A stretch of DNA of 59,661 nt from Bacteriovoracaceae bacterium (GCA_029865945.1 JARXAH010000059.1:1-59661); one strand, 5' to 3'. Positions 1 through 8,368 are shown, counted from the first letter of the stretch. Program-made: numbers and translations. Notes: a model not told the origin generated them from the letters alone.

Positions 1-117
1 TACCTAGGTCCCTCGTAAATTTCGCCACTCTACGGACTCCTTTTTCTGCGGCTTGCAGGAAGCAAGCCTCGAAACGTCGTCCTAGTCGTGACGAAATTTC
101 CAGAGGGCCTTAGGTAG
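1..117. repeat. Large imperfect palindrome with inner hairpin (element 1)
   Basis: Positions 1-24 pair with 92-116 (ACCTAGG and CCTTAGGT ends, AAATTTCG/CGAAATTT inner ends) with few mismatches, so the stretch folds into one long stem. Inside, GGCTTGC (50-56) pairs perfectly with GCAAGCC (62-68) around the loop AGGAA. A weaker pairing joins 26-38 and 78-90. The element may extend left of the window because pairing is intact at base 1. It lies downstream of the HNH gene. Its GC is higher than the flanks. It could be a MITE/REP-like palindromic repeat, a structured RNA or a terminator; compare element 2 at 2052-2178. Confidence 0.6.
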
Positions 118-145
118 TTACAAAACTACGTAGGTAGATACAAAA
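111..145. repeat. Two-copy direct repeat, 20-bp period
   Basis: TAGGTAGTTACAAAA (111-125) recurs as TAGGTAGATACAAAA (131-145) with one mismatch. The first copy begins inside the right arm of palindromic element 1, so the second copy may record an insertion duplication or a slipped copy of the element edge. Confidence 0.5.
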
Positions 146-161
146 TTAATTAAGTAATTAC

Positions 162-695
162 TTAATTGCCTGTTTGAATGATTACAAATTTATTGCACTC
201 ATCTGAATTTCTACTGTTGATGCCTGATAAATCTGGGTTCAGTTTTACTTCTCTTACTTTAGCGACCGCCTCAGCTTGAGTTAACTCCCCACTTTGAACC
301 TCTAGCATAATCTCTTCTTCAAAGTGAAAGCGGGTTAATTTTATTTCTTTATGTTCCGGCCATAAATTTTGTGGTGAGTTACTTCCACCTATCGACAAAG
401 GAATAAAATGATCAATCGTATACTGTTGTCTGCATTTTTTTGGAATTTTATACTGATCATAGATCTTCGCGCGATCTTCTTTGCTTACATTTCTTGCACA
501 ATGTGCAATGTGAGCACGGTATCGAAATTCATCGAAATCTTCGTTTGTCTTAGAACAAAGATGTCCAGGAGTTAATGAAGAATTAGGTATCAATGGCACA
601 TTAACAATTCCATCGTCCCAGAGATCAAAATCCCTAGCAAATGTTGACTGTGCTAAAAAAGTAAAACTGAGTACCAACCAAATCCATCGTTTCAT
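162..695 (-). CDS. Secreted HNH-like nuclease family protein
   Basis: 177 residues. An N-terminal signal peptide (hydrophobic residues 5-16, likely cleavage after FA at 19-20) predicts export. Residues 93-120 carry a HNH-type signature: TIDHFIPLSIGG followed by NLWPEHKEIKL, with D95-H96, N110 and H115 as likely metal or catalytic residues. This DHxxPL...GG.N...NLWPE form is common in small bacterial HNH proteins. Paired cysteines (C47, C66, C88, C167) could form disulfides, which suits a periplasmic or secreted protein. The start has a good GGAG ribosome site 8 bases upstream. It is probably a DNA-degrading enzyme, but nuclease activity is inferred from the motif alone. It stands alone, downstream of a DUF155 gene in the same direction. 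Confidence 0.7.
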   Translation of the reverse strand: MKRWIWLVLSFTFLAQSTFARDFDLWDDGIVNVPLIPNSSLTPGHLCSKTNEDFDEFRYRAHIAHCARNVSKEDRAKIYDQYKIPKKCRQQYTIDHFIPLSIGGSNSPQNLWPEHKEIKLTRFHFEEEIMLEVQSGELTQAEAVAKVREVKLNPDLSGINSRNSDECNKFVIIQTGN

Positions 696-766
696 TTTTC
701 ACTCCGTGATAAAATTATAAATTAATAGAAAAAAAATTAAGTCGCCTTAATAAGATCCATTAGTTT

Positions 767-783
767 GATTAATTCAATTAATC
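767..783. promoter_or_regulatory. Perfect 8+8 palindrome upstream of the HNH gene
   Basis: GATTAATT-C-AATTAATC is a perfect inverted repeat with a one-base centre. It lies 72 bases upstream of the HNH protein start and 49 bases past the stop of the DUF155 gene. It could be an operator. It could also be chance in AT-rich DNA. There is no T-tract to support a terminator. Confidence 0.3.
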
Positions 784-831
784 TAAGGAATTTAGGGTGA
801 AAAGATAAGAAAAAATTATATTAAGAATTGG

Positions 832-1938
832 TTAAGACAGAAATTTTGAGATTAGACTGACTATCAGTGGAATCACTTCAACGGCTATTAATGCAATAAC
901 TGTTATTTCCATGAGCATATTGCGTCGTTCATTAACTTCATTTTGAAAAATGAGCGCCACTTCCTTTAAATTTTCCAATTTTTCGTTGATGCCGACGTTC
1001 CACTCCCGAAGCCTAAATTTATCAATGGCAAGTCGAAATATCTTGGCATAATGCACATCCCCAACCACCTTCAAGGAATTATCAATTTTTTCTTTGATGT
1101 CAGAGATATCAATAAAAAATTTGGCCGCATCTTGAGCAATATTTTTATATTTGTTTGAAAAAATACTGGGCTTTGTTTCTTGGATTGCTTTATTTAAAGC
1201 ACTCAATTTTTTATCTAACTGATCATCATGATAGCGCATTTCTAATAGCTGAATTTGTCCGAACTCAATGACATCACAAATATCTTGAAAATCTTCTGTA
1301 CTGCAAACCAAGGCACTATTCCAATCCACCACCGTTAAGTCTTTATCGGAATACTGAACCGCAAAATTTCGAATACTATCTTTCACGCTCTGACTTAAAT
1401 TGATGTTGGTTTCAGTTAAAATTAACTGATAGAAGTCGTTACTTTGCAAAAGATGGGAAAGATCACTGTCAGAATTTTCTGAGGGATCTAAGTTAAATAT
1501 TAAATAATCTTCAAATTGCTCCCAAACTCGTGGACGTTTAATCGCCTCCCCCATATCGATCAATAATTGATCGAGCGTTTTGCGCGCCATTTTTTCTAAG
1601 TACTCATCATTTTCGATCACATTCGCGATATTTTTAAAAGTCGAGATCGGAATGGATTCTTTAATGATGATGCGAAAAGTAAGTGACAATGCCCCAAAGT
1701 TCCAAAGTTTTCCATAGGCCTTGAGGGGAAATTTCCTTCCAAAAACTTCGTAGGTAATTTCTCCCAAGGAAATGACGATGGGTGCCTGATCGATAATGAG
1801 AGATCGATTGGGACGCTTGAGTTTAAACTGCTCAGTGAGGTTCTTAAGATTTAATAACTCAACGGCCTTGACCATATTTACTTCATGGCCGATATCATAG
1901 ATTCGGTAGTACCAGACTTGTCCGCGAAAATTTTCCAT
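832..1938 (-). CDS. DUF155/RMND1 (RMD1/Sif2) family membrane protein
   Basis: 368 residues from the ATG at 1938, preceded by AGGGTGG; an in-frame TTG at 1974 would add 12 residues without a clear ribosome site. The N-terminal part (YYRIYDIGHEV...) and the C-terminal end (WNVGINEKLENL...VNERRNMLMEITVIALIAVEVIPL) follow the layout of the DUF155/RMND1 family: a soluble body, a coiled-coil stretch, and one C-terminal membrane helix right after an ERRN-like motif. Eukaryotic members (RMND1, Rmd1/Rmd8) are mitochondrial or membrane proteins, RMND1 supporting mitochondrial translation; the bacterial role is not established. It is divergent from the deoxyhypusine-synthase-like gene, sharing a 281-base region that contains palindromic element 2. 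Confidence 0.72.
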   Translation of the reverse strand: MENFRGQVWYYRIYDIGHEVNMVKAVELLNLKNLTEQFKLKRPNRSLIIDQAPIVISLGEITYEVFGRKFPLKAYGKLWNFGALSLTFRIIIKESIPISTFKNIANVIENDEYLEKMARKTLDQLLIDMGEAIKRPRVWEQFEDYLIFNLDPSENSDSDLSHLLQSNDFYQLILTETNINLSQSVKDSIRNFAVQYSDKDLTVVDWNSALVCSTEDFQDICDVIEFGQIQLLEMRYHDDQLDKKLSALNKAIQETKPSIFSNKYKNIAQDAAKFFIDISDIKEKIDNSLKVVGDVHYAKIFRLAIDKFRLREWNVGINEKLENLKEVALIFQNEVNERRNMLMEITVIALIAVEVIPLIVSLISKFLS

Positions 1939-2051
1939 ATTAACCACCCTATCATTAGCAGAATCGATGTCCAACTAGGTGAAATTTTCCAAGCTGCTTG
2001 CCACTTTGCATGAAAATAGATTTAATTCCACATTAACATCACATTGTTCTC

Positions 2052-2178
2052 TATACTGATGCAGGTTTGGTTTTCAAGAAGGAGAACGAGCGGTGAGACG
2101 CTGAGACGTGCTCCTGCACGTCGCAAGCGACGAATCCCGAAGTTCGACGCACTGGAAAACCAAAACCGCATCAGTATA
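2052..2178. repeat. Large palindromic element with conserved core (element 2)
   Basis: TATACTGATGC at 2052-2062 opens a 24-base arm that pairs with 2155-2178 at 22 of 24 positions. Inside, GACGTGC (2105-2111) pairs with GCACGTC (2116-2122), and GTCGC (2120-2124) pairs with GCGAC (2127-2131) as an alternative helix. The core (TGCTCCTGCA...CGCA) resembles the core of element 1 read on its minus strand (TGCTTCCTGCA...CGCA), whereas the outer arms are unrelated in sequence. A 40-codon open frame (2059-2181, Arg-rich) runs through it but has no ribosome site. It sits between two divergent starts, about 40 bases from one and 110 from the other. Confidence 0.65.
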
Positions 2179-2219
2179 TAACGTACTTTTTCACTTTTTA
2201 TAAAGATATAAAGGAATTT

Positions 2220-3185
2220 ATGGGCCCGATTTCAAAATTTATTGAACAAAACTACTTTCATTTTAATGCAGCTTCGCTCAAAGATGCTGCTAAGGCCTAC
2301 AAGGACCATATTGATCAAGGCCTCCCCATGTTTGTTACCCTCGCTGGTGCCATGAGTACGGCCGAGTTAGGAATCTCTTTGGCAGAGATGATCAGACAAG
2401 GAAAAATTCACGGAATTTCATGCACAGGGGCCAATCTAGAAGAAGATCTCTACAACTTGGTTGCCCATAATCATTACGAACGCATCCCTCACTGGCGTTC
2501 GCTTAAAGAAGAAGATGAGGAGGCCTTACTGGCCCGTCACTTAAACCGAGTCACTGATACTTGTATTCCAGAAGAGCAGGCCATTCGCGTTTTAGAAGGT
2601 TTCATTCTTGATAAGTGGAAGGCCGCTTCCAAAGAGGGAAAAAGTTTTCTTCCCCATGAGTACTATTATGCGATTTTGCGGGAAGGACTTTTAAAACCTC
2701 ATTATCAAATCGATCCTAAAAATAGCTGGCTTCTAGCGGCGGCAGAAAAAAATCTACCTCTCATTGTTCCGGGATGGGAAGACAGTACCACGGGAAATAT
2801 ATTTGCTGGCCACTGTATTAGAGAAACGATAAGTCGTTCCTGCTTGAAATCGGGAATTGATTACATGATTTTTCTTTATAAGTGGTATACCGAAACTTGC
2901 AAAAAATCGGGAATCGGTTTTTTTCAAATTGGCGGTGGGATTGCGGGTGATTTTCCCATTTGTGTCGTTCCCATGATTGAGCAAGATATGGAACTTGATA
3001 TTCCTAAATGGAGTTACTTTTGCCAAATTAGTGATTCAACAACTAGTTATGGTTCCTATTCTGGTGCTACTCCGAGTGAAAAAATTACGTGGGGTAAGTT
3101 ATCGATTGGAACTCCAAAATTTATTATTGAATCTGATGCAACCATAGTGGCGCCGCTGATTTTTGCTTATGTCCTTGGACAATAA
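2220..3185 (+). CDS. Deoxyhypusine-synthase-like enzyme (SpeY-type)
   Basis: 321 residues, close to the deoxyhypusine synthase (DHS) family length. Family features visible: LAGAMSTAELG near residue 41, TGANLEEDL at 69-77 (NAD-binding region), GGGIAGDFP at 238-246, and ITWGK at 289-293 whose K293 matches the catalytic lysine that carries the aminobutyl intermediate in DHS. Bacteria lack eIF5A, the DHS substrate. Bacterial DHS-like proteins are known, and some (SpeY) make homospermidine from two putrescines or spermidine. The DHS histidine following GGG is replaced here by GDFP. Polyamine synthesis is therefore the likely job, but the product is unproven. The downstream membrane protein gene overlaps its end. 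Confidence 0.82.
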   Translation: MGPISKFIEQNYFHFNAASLKDAAKAYKDHIDQGLPMFVTLAGAMSTAELGISLAEMIRQGKIHGISCTGANLEEDLYNLVAHNHYERIPHWRSLKEEDEEALLARHLNRVTDTCIPEEQAIRVLEGFILDKWKAASKEGKSFLPHEYYYAILREGLLKPHYQIDPKNSWLLAAAEKNLPLIVPGWEDSTTGNIFAGHCIRETISRSCLKSGIDYMIFLYKWYTETCKKSGIGFFQIGGGIAGDFPICVVPMIEQDMELDIPKWSYFCQISDSTTSYGSYSGATPSEKITWGKLSIGTPKFIIESDATIVAPLIFAYVLGQ

Positions 3186-3585
3186 AATTTCATCTCCTAA
3201 AACGGCATGGGCCTTGGAACTTGCCTATGGGATTCTCCCTTCCCTTTTTTTAATTTTTTGCTGGGGCATGAATATCACTGCGCTTCCGGGATTATTATTT
3301 TTATGGTGGATAAAAAAACAAGGCCACTTAAAGATGATCCAAGATGAAGCGCTGACACTGCTCGCAAGAAGTCAGTGGATCCTCTCGTTGTTATTTATAT
3401 CTTGTTTTCTAATTGCCACAGAGCTTGAAAAAGAAATTAAACATAACGCACTTTCCGAAGATCATTTTCTCCCAATATTAACGATGCTACCTGGATTCTT
3501 CGCCTACGGGCTGAAGGCCTTGGCGATCATTTCACTTGTTTTCAATATCATTTTAATCATGAGAGCGAAGATAATAAAAAAATAA
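3169..3585 (+). CDS. Small multi-span membrane protein
   Basis: 138 residues from the ATG at 3169 (a TTG at 3163 is also in frame). Three or four hydrophobic segments are visible, roughly residues 18-50, 64-84 and 105-132, separated by short charged loops; the C-terminus is basic (MRAKIIKK). The start overlaps the end of the deoxyhypusine-synthase-like gene by 17 bases in another frame, so the two are probably co-transcribed and translationally coupled. I do not recognise a family. A role linked to polyamine handling would be guesswork based only on neighbourhood. Confidence 0.6.
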   Translation: MSLDNKISSPKTAWALELAYGILPSLFLIFCWGMNITALPGLLFLWWIKKQGHLKMIQDEALTLLARSQWILSLLFISCFLIATELEKEIKHNALSEDHFLPILTMLPGFFAYGLKALAIISLVFNIILIMRAKIIKK

Positions 3586-3603
3586 TTATCCGAGATAACT
3601 AGC

Positions 3604-4122
3604 TTATTGTCGTTTCTCAATATAATCATATTTTGATTCATACTTGTACACTTTTCCATTCTCGAGGTACGAGTAATTAATCACTTTAACAGATAGCCTC
3701 CGACTTCCCTTATTTTCTCGAGCAATATGAAAAATACTTATAGAAACTTTAATTGGTTCACTTAAAACTATTTCGCAATTTTCTTCTATAATGTATTCCG
3801 AACCAGTATTAACTTTATTTTCAACTACACATCTTTTTTTAGAATTTAAATTTTCGATATTGGTAAATTTTATGTTTTCAAAGGGATCATTAAAATTGAA
3901 AGACAATGAATTCCATTTTTTATCAAAAGTTGATTGCGCCCTAACGACCACTGAATTTTCATTTACTAAAAAAATAGCGGCCCCATTATTCGTACTTCCT
4001 GATGGGGAAATCGTAGAAAAATCGATTCTTGTTTCATTGGGATTTAAAACTTTTATCTCCTCACCATACACCCGAGGAAAAAAGGCAAAAAATAGTATCA
4101 ATGCAAGGAGATGAAATTTCAT
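3604..4122 (-). CDS. Secreted protein of unknown function
   Basis: 172 residues with a clear signal peptide (hydrophobic 4-15, likely cleavage after VYG at 18-20). The mature part is beta-rich with alternating hydrophobic residues and two cysteines (RCVVEN and NCEIVL) that could pair in the periplasm. A good AAGGA site precedes the ATG. No family is recognised. It is convergent with the preceding plus-strand gene, leaving only 18 bases between stops, and there are 115 bases of featureless AT-rich sequence between it and the OmpA-like gene. Confidence 0.65.
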   Translation of the reverse strand: MKFHLLALILFFAFFPRVYGEEIKVLNPNETRIDFSTISPSGSTNNGAAIFLVNENSVVVRAQSTFDKKWNSLSFNFNDPFENIKFTNIENLNSKKRCVVENKVNTGSEYIIEENCEIVLSEPIKVSISIFHIARENKGSRRLSVKVINYSYLENGKVYKYESKYDYIEKRQ

Positions 4123-4237
4123 CGTTTTATCCTTAGAAAAACGTACAACAAAACACTTAATAAAATTTTAGATTAAGAAAGAATGAATGATATCAAAAAA
4201 AAGATTTATAAAAAAATTTCAGGATAGGTTGTAATTT

Positions 4238-5599
4238 TTACTCATCCCACAACTTTTCGGATTCTTGCTTTTTGGTGTAGATCCTGAAATCTACTCGGCG
4301 GTTCATCCAATGTTCTTTTTCTGGGTTAAAATAATCATCACCATAGGCAACAATAGCAAGAGTCTTGCGTTCGACTCCCCTCGCCTCAAGATATTCTAGG
4401 ACACTTCGCGCTCGCAATTCCGATAATTCCGCATTCCATTTCGATGGGCCAACTTTGCTGGCATAACCCTCAATCACTATTCGGCTCACCTTATCTTGAT
4501 TAGAGAGAATGAATTTCACCACTCGCTCCAATTTGCTTGATTCTGAATCTTTAATATTAGATTTATTATTTTCAAAATACACACGTTCAGCTCTAAACAA
4601 AATCCCTAATTTTTTTTCTTCTAATCTTTTGACCGGAGGTGGTGGTATGTAAGCTTCCAAAGTTGGGCCTGGGGTAGGCGTTGGTGCTGCTTGTGGTTTT
4701 TCCTCTTGATACAATTTAATCCCAGCAAACAAAGTCCAGTTATCTCGATCAACGTCGCCTGTTCCCGCAATTCCGGCACCAAAGTAGGTTGATAAATGAT
4801 TATTGAGTTTGCCTTTTGCCGTTAAATAATAATCCCCAACGTCTTGGTTGCTTTTGCTAGCGACCGCAAAGTAATGGGAAATCTCTCCATTAATATTCCA
4901 ATCATTATTGATTCGATAAGATAATCCTAGTCCTAGTGGCACCAGGGATTTGTAATTTACTTCCCTAAATTCTGCGCTTGAGGAAACTGAGTAACCGAGA
5001 GAAGCCAATACACCTAAGCGTTGCCAAAATTGCTCTAATACCAATAAACCGGTGTACCTTGTGGATTGATCGGAAGTGAAACCATCATTTTGACCAGTAG
5101 CAAGTTCCACTTTTGGAACGAAAGCTAGGCCAGTTCTTAATTGATTATCTCTCCATAAACGAACTTTTCCTTTTAGTGTCGTAGAGCCTAGGCCTGACAC
5201 AACGGAATTTCGGCGCGAGGTGTAGGTATCAGTATCTGAAATATCATCAGAATATTGAGTTCTAAGATAATTGGCATCAATTCCTAAGGAGAATATGTCA
5301 GTTGCATACCAAGTAAAACCCATCGTTCCTATCCAAAAACTAGAAAGAAAATTTCTTATTTTTTTTTCGGACGTGGCGTCTGCAACAACAAGAGGATTAT
5401 TAACGTAAGCTATACTAGAAGTAAGAACATAATCACCTGAAAATCGGTAGTAACCACTATCTTCTAAAATGGCATACCGATAAGCATCACTAAAATAATA
5501 CCCCTGTAAGTTGACTGTGCCTTCTTGAGCAAAAATTTTATGAGTAAAGGAACTTAAGATAATAAACGTTGCAGCAGCGCTGAGAATCCACTTGATCAT
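4238..5599 (-). CDS. Outer membrane beta-barrel with OmpA-like peptidoglycan-binding domain
   Basis: 453 residues. Signal peptide 1-24 (ends KIFA). Residues about 30-295 are a barrel-like region of alternating amphipathic strands (for example YLTAKGKLNNHLSTYFGAG), followed by a Pro-rich linker about 298-320. The C-terminal OmpA domain (about 330-450) contains VYFENNKSNI, IVIEGYAS and NAELSELRARSVLEYL, matching the peptidoglycan-binding fold. The protein therefore anchors the outer membrane to the cell wall and may act as a porin. A 42-base hairpin lies between it and the upstream lipoprotein gene. Confidence 0.85.
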   Translation of the reverse strand: MIKWILSAAATFIILSSFTHKIFAQEGTVNLQGYYFSDAYRYAILEDSGYYRFSGDYVLTSSIAYVNNPLVVADATSEKKIRNFLSSFWIGTMGFTWYATDIFSLGIDANYLRTQYSDDISDTDTYTSRRNSVVSGLGSTTLKGKVRLWRDNQLRTGLAFVPKVELATGQNDGFTSDQSTRYTGLLVLEQFWQRLGVLASLGYSVSSSAEFREVNYKSLVPLGLGLSYRINNDWNINGEISHYFAVASKSNQDVGDYYLTAKGKLNNHLSTYFGAGIAGTGDVDRDNWTLFAGIKLYQEEKPQAAPTPTPGPTLEAYIPPPPVKRLEEKKLGILFRAERVYFENNKSNIKDSESSKLERVVKFILSNQDKVSRIVIEGYASKVGPSKWNAELSELRARSVLEYLEARGVERKTLAIVAYGDDYFNPEKEHWMNRRVDFRIYTKKQESEKLWDE

Positions 5600-5623
5600 A
5601 GGAAAATACTCCTGACAGAGGTC

Positions 5624-5665
5624 GCTTATAAAAATGATTTATTCCATAATATCATTTTTATAAGC
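5624..5665 (-). terminator. 15-bp perfect hairpin between lipoprotein and OmpA genes
   Basis: GCTTATAAAAATGAT (5624-5638) and ATCATTTTTATAAGC (5651-5665) are perfect inverted repeats with a 12-base loop. It lies 17 bases after the stop of the lipoprotein gene and upstream of the OmpA-like gene in the same direction. No clean U-tract follows on the minus strand, so it may be a weak terminator, an mRNA-stabilising stem or a processing site that separates expression of the two genes. Confidence 0.5.
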
Positions 5666-5682
5666 AGTCTACCAAAAGAATA

Positions 5683-7416
5683 TCAATCGCAAGCTTTCTC
5701 TGCTTTTGTACGGATCGTAAGCCAAGGCATTGAGGCATGCCTTACGTCATCTGCCGTAATCATGTTGTAGACACCATGGCCCAACAGATCTTGCCAACTT
5801 TTTGTATTTAAAATTTGGCCATCTCTGGAAACAGTTGGACGATCATATATTTCAGATAAATCCACCATATCACGATAAGAAAGTTCTTTTTTGCCATCGC
5901 TCAGTAAATCAAAGTGAGAGCGCAAACGATAGGAGAAATCATTTAAGTCGGGATTAGAATTTTCTGTGCGAGCGATTCTTACAGGAGATCCATCAAAGGA
6001 TTGCTCAACTGTATTTTTATTCCAAAAATTTTGATTGAGGAGACTTTCCCAATGAGTCTGATAATATCTAATTCCCGAGCATGCTCGGGAATCTTTTATT
6101 ACAAAACAAAATAATTCGGTATCAGGATATTTTTTTTCTGAGTCCACGATCAACTTTTTCTCATTGATGTGAGCATAAAAACTATCCAAATTTTCTAAAT
6201 TTTTTGCTTTAAACTCAAATCGCACTAAAACTTGAGCGTTTTGAACATACTCGGTTGTTGTACCAGGTAATTGCTTAAACTCCGTCCCATAAAAAAGTGC
6301 GAGTGGGGCCCCCACCAAAACATGATCCCCGACTCTTGGAGTAGGATAACCAAACAAATAAGGAAACCTAACGTAGTCACCATTGACGATCACTCCGTTA
6401 TCAAAATCAATATTCCCAGGTGCTGGATGCTTTGAATCGACAATGATTGGGTTTACTTTTGCTAAGGGAAAAATATCTTGATCTTCATATTGATAACAAA
6501 TTTTTTGATTATCCGATTTTCCTTCACCTCTAATGGCCATGGTCAATCGATTGGACGATAAATGAATGGAGCGTTTGTAAGATAGTTCTAGGTTTGCGTT
6601 GTATTTCTTTTCTTTTAAGGGAAGAAAAATTACAGGAACCGTACATTCACTATCTGGCAATATCAATTGACCGCAATCAGATTTAGTAGTCCGGGACGCA
6701 ATAACGAATATATTTTGTGAATCTATTTGGGGAATGTTCATCGATTCCACCATCACACTAAGTTGACCAATATTTCTGACTACAATTCGTTTTAGCAAAC
6801 GACTTCCCACAGGAATTTTCCCAAAATTAAGATCGTCTCCATAGATATCATGGAAAGTAATAGATACTTTTCCGTACCTAGAACTTGTTCCTAGCAAATT
6901 GGTTGATAAACTTTGCTTTTGTGAAAGATCTTTATTCTCATACTGAAAAGTTAGCTTTTCTTGATAATTTCGAACAACTCTAGGAGAAAATCTAATCTTA
7001 AAATTACATTTTTCTTGAACCTTAATCATCGATAAACAATTATTTTTATCAATCACATGAAAATCAGAATTTTTATTGAGATCGTCACTTAGAAAATACT
7101 TTGAAAGAATCGCGTCTTGATCACCGACGTTCACGATCGATGCATTGGATTCTATTCGGTCATTCAACAAAACTGTTCCAAAATTTTTTGTTCCCGCTTG
7201 CTCACCTTCCACATTTAGTTCTAGGGCCAAAGCGCCTTTAAGATCGGTTGGTGTAACTAATGGCCCAACATTAGGTTTTTGATCACTGGGTTCAAGAGGA
7301 GAGACCTTTGCATTAGAGTCATACACCCGTGAATTTTTTTTCTCACATCCAGTAAAAAGTAAAATGTTACCGATTAAAATGAGTGTTTGAACTCTAAACT
7401 TTATTCCCATTGACAT
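5683..7416 (-). CDS. Lipoprotein with choice-of-anchor D / ASH-like domains
   Basis: 577 residues. A lipobox (LLFTGC, C24) predicts a lipoprotein. Residues about 70-290 hold two copies of an Ig-like pattern: FGTVLLNDRIESNASIVNVG...C.FKIRFSPR and FGKIPVGSRLLKRIVVRNIG...C.VPVIFLP. This is typical of choice-of-anchor D/ASH-type surface proteins. The C-terminal half is unlike anything I recognise; it has four or more cysteines (CYQYEDQ, CFVIKDSRACSG, final CD) suggesting disulfides. The ATG follows GGAGGAGC. It is probably surface or periplasmic structural; no enzymatic motif is visible. Confidence 0.72.
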   Translation of the reverse strand: MSMGIKFRVQTLILIGNILLFTGCEKKNSRVYDSNAKVSPLEPSDQKPNVGPLVTPTDLKGALALELNVEGEQAGTKNFGTVLLNDRIESNASIVNVGDQDAILSKYFLSDDLNKNSDFHVIDKNNCLSMIKVQEKCNFKIRFSPRVVRNYQEKLTFQYENKDLSQKQSLSTNLLGTSSRYGKVSITFHDIYGDDLNFGKIPVGSRLLKRIVVRNIGQLSVMVESMNIPQIDSQNIFVIASRTTKSDCGQLILPDSECTVPVIFLPLKEKKYNANLELSYKRSIHLSSNRLTMAIRGEGKSDNQKICYQYEDQDIFPLAKVNPIIVDSKHPAPGNIDFDNGVIVNGDYVRFPYLFGYPTPRVGDHVLVGAPLALFYGTEFKQLPGTTTEYVQNAQVLVRFEFKAKNLENLDSFYAHINEKKLIVDSEKKYPDTELFCFVIKDSRACSGIRYYQTHWESLLNQNFWNKNTVEQSFDGSPVRIARTENSNPDLNDFSYRLRSHFDLLSDGKKELSYRDMVDLSEIYDRPTVSRDGQILNTKSWQDLLGHGVYNMITADDVRHASMPWLTIRTKAEKACD

Positions 7417-7479
7417 AGCTCCTCCTCAACAATTGAACTGCTTGTAGGCCATAGTTGGAGTTTGGTCAATGAATAAAAA

Positions 7480-7905
7480 TTACAAGGTGGGAGTTTCTAA
7501 GTGGTAAGCGACCACCAAAACAATTTCTTCAAAACCCCACTTGGGCATAGATGTTAGGGCCTGGAGCTCTTTTTTTTCGTGGGCCAAGTTTCTTAACCAA
7601 AGAGGGGGATCGATACTCTGCCTACCCAAGGGATTGATGTGATTATTTTTCTTGAGATATTTTTTAAACCACTGCAGTAACTCTAGACGAGATCCAGTCG
7701 ACCTACCAAATCGCCGAGCAAGAGAGGAAGAAAGATGTTGCGCTGCATTTAGGTCCGTAAAGAAAATCCACTCTTCAAAAAATTTTTTGGCGAGTTTTGG
7801 TGCCATCAACGGACGCAGCCGAGTTTCTTGGGACTTTTTTAAATATTTCTTTTTAATCTGTTTTTTCTTGGAGCGCAGTTTTAATCCTTTAAAACTTTTT
7901 TCCAC
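7480..7905 (-). CDS. Small basic protein of unknown function
   Basis: 141 residues beginning with GTG, preceded by GAGG. The first 45 residues are very Lys/Arg-rich (RSKKKQIKKKYLKKSQ), which would suit nucleic-acid or ribosome binding. The rest is helical with Trp-rich stretches (WIFFTD, WGFEEIVLVVAYHLE). The start overlaps the end of the GNAT gene by 25 bases, so it is translated from the same message as cytochrome c and the acetyltransferase. No family recognised. Confidence 0.6.
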   Translation of the reverse strand: MEKSFKGLKLRSKKKQIKKKYLKKSQETRLRPLMAPKLAKKFFEEWIFFTDLNAAQHLSSSLARRFGRSTGSRLELLQWFKKYLKKNNHINPLGRQSIDPPLWLRNLAHEKKELQALTSMPKWGFEEIVLVVAYHLETPTL

Positions 7906-8366
7906 TCTAATACCTCGCCATTTTTTTGCGTTCCGACTCTTCTATATCCATGAGACTCATTAAGGGCAATGGTTCTAAAATTATCAATAGCACAAACATG
8001 GTGAATTTCTTTGGCACCATGGGATTTGGCAAATAGTTCAAAAAATTCCTTCATTCGGTGACTAAATCCATGGCCTTGGTAGGGCATCTTAAGGGACGTA
8101 TTCTTAGTGTGAAGAATATCAGATTGGAATTTAATAAACACGGCCGCAATGATTTCAGAATTAAGCTCAACAGAGTAGATTTCCCAACCATTTTCTAATT
8201 CTTGCGTTAAGTTGACTACAGACCACTCAAAATCACCCGCCTCAGCAAAAACATCCACATCATATTGATAGAGACGCTTTAAATCGGTCTCGCTTTGGCA
8301 CTTCAGAAATTTTAAATTGTCTTGGGAGGCATCCTCTGCTCTCATTTTTATTTTTTTTATATTCAT
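7881..8366 (-). CDS. GNAT-family N-acetyltransferase
   Basis: 161 residues. The acetyl-CoA binding motif A is seen at residues 93-105: LKMPYQGHGFSHRM, with Q97-x-H-G100 in the Q/RxxGxG/A position, preceded by IIAAVFIKF (beta 4). It is followed by a helix and by ALNESHGYRRVGTQ, the usual GNAT end where the Asn-x-x-x-Gly-Tyr/Phe strand lies. The substrate cannot be told from sequence. It is two bases downstream of the cytochrome c gene and overlaps the next gene, so the three form an operon. The true start may be the ATG seven codons in (8345). Confidence 0.8.
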   Translation of the reverse strand: MNIKKIKMRAEDASQDNLKFLKCQSETDLKRLYQYDVDVFAEAGDFEWSVVNLTQELENGWEIYSVELNSEIIAAVFIKFQSDILHTKNTSLKMPYQGHGFSHRMKEFFELFAKSHGAKEIHHVCAIDNFRTIALNESHGYRRVGTQKNGEVLEWKKVLKD

Positions 8367-8368
8367 AA

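Noticed and set aside
1-2178. Palindromic elements as integron attC sites with gene cassettes
   Set aside because: Ends lack the GTTRRRY/RYYYAAC boxes, and genes between them run in mixed directions with their own promoters.
2059-2181. 40-codon Arg-rich ORF inside palindromic element 2
   Set aside because: No ribosome site, and the frame is explained by the palindrome; kept only as a note on the element.
3791-4114. 107-codon plus-strand ORF opposite the secreted protein at 3604-4122
   Set aside because: No ribosome site, and the minus-strand gene has a signal peptide and a ribosome site.
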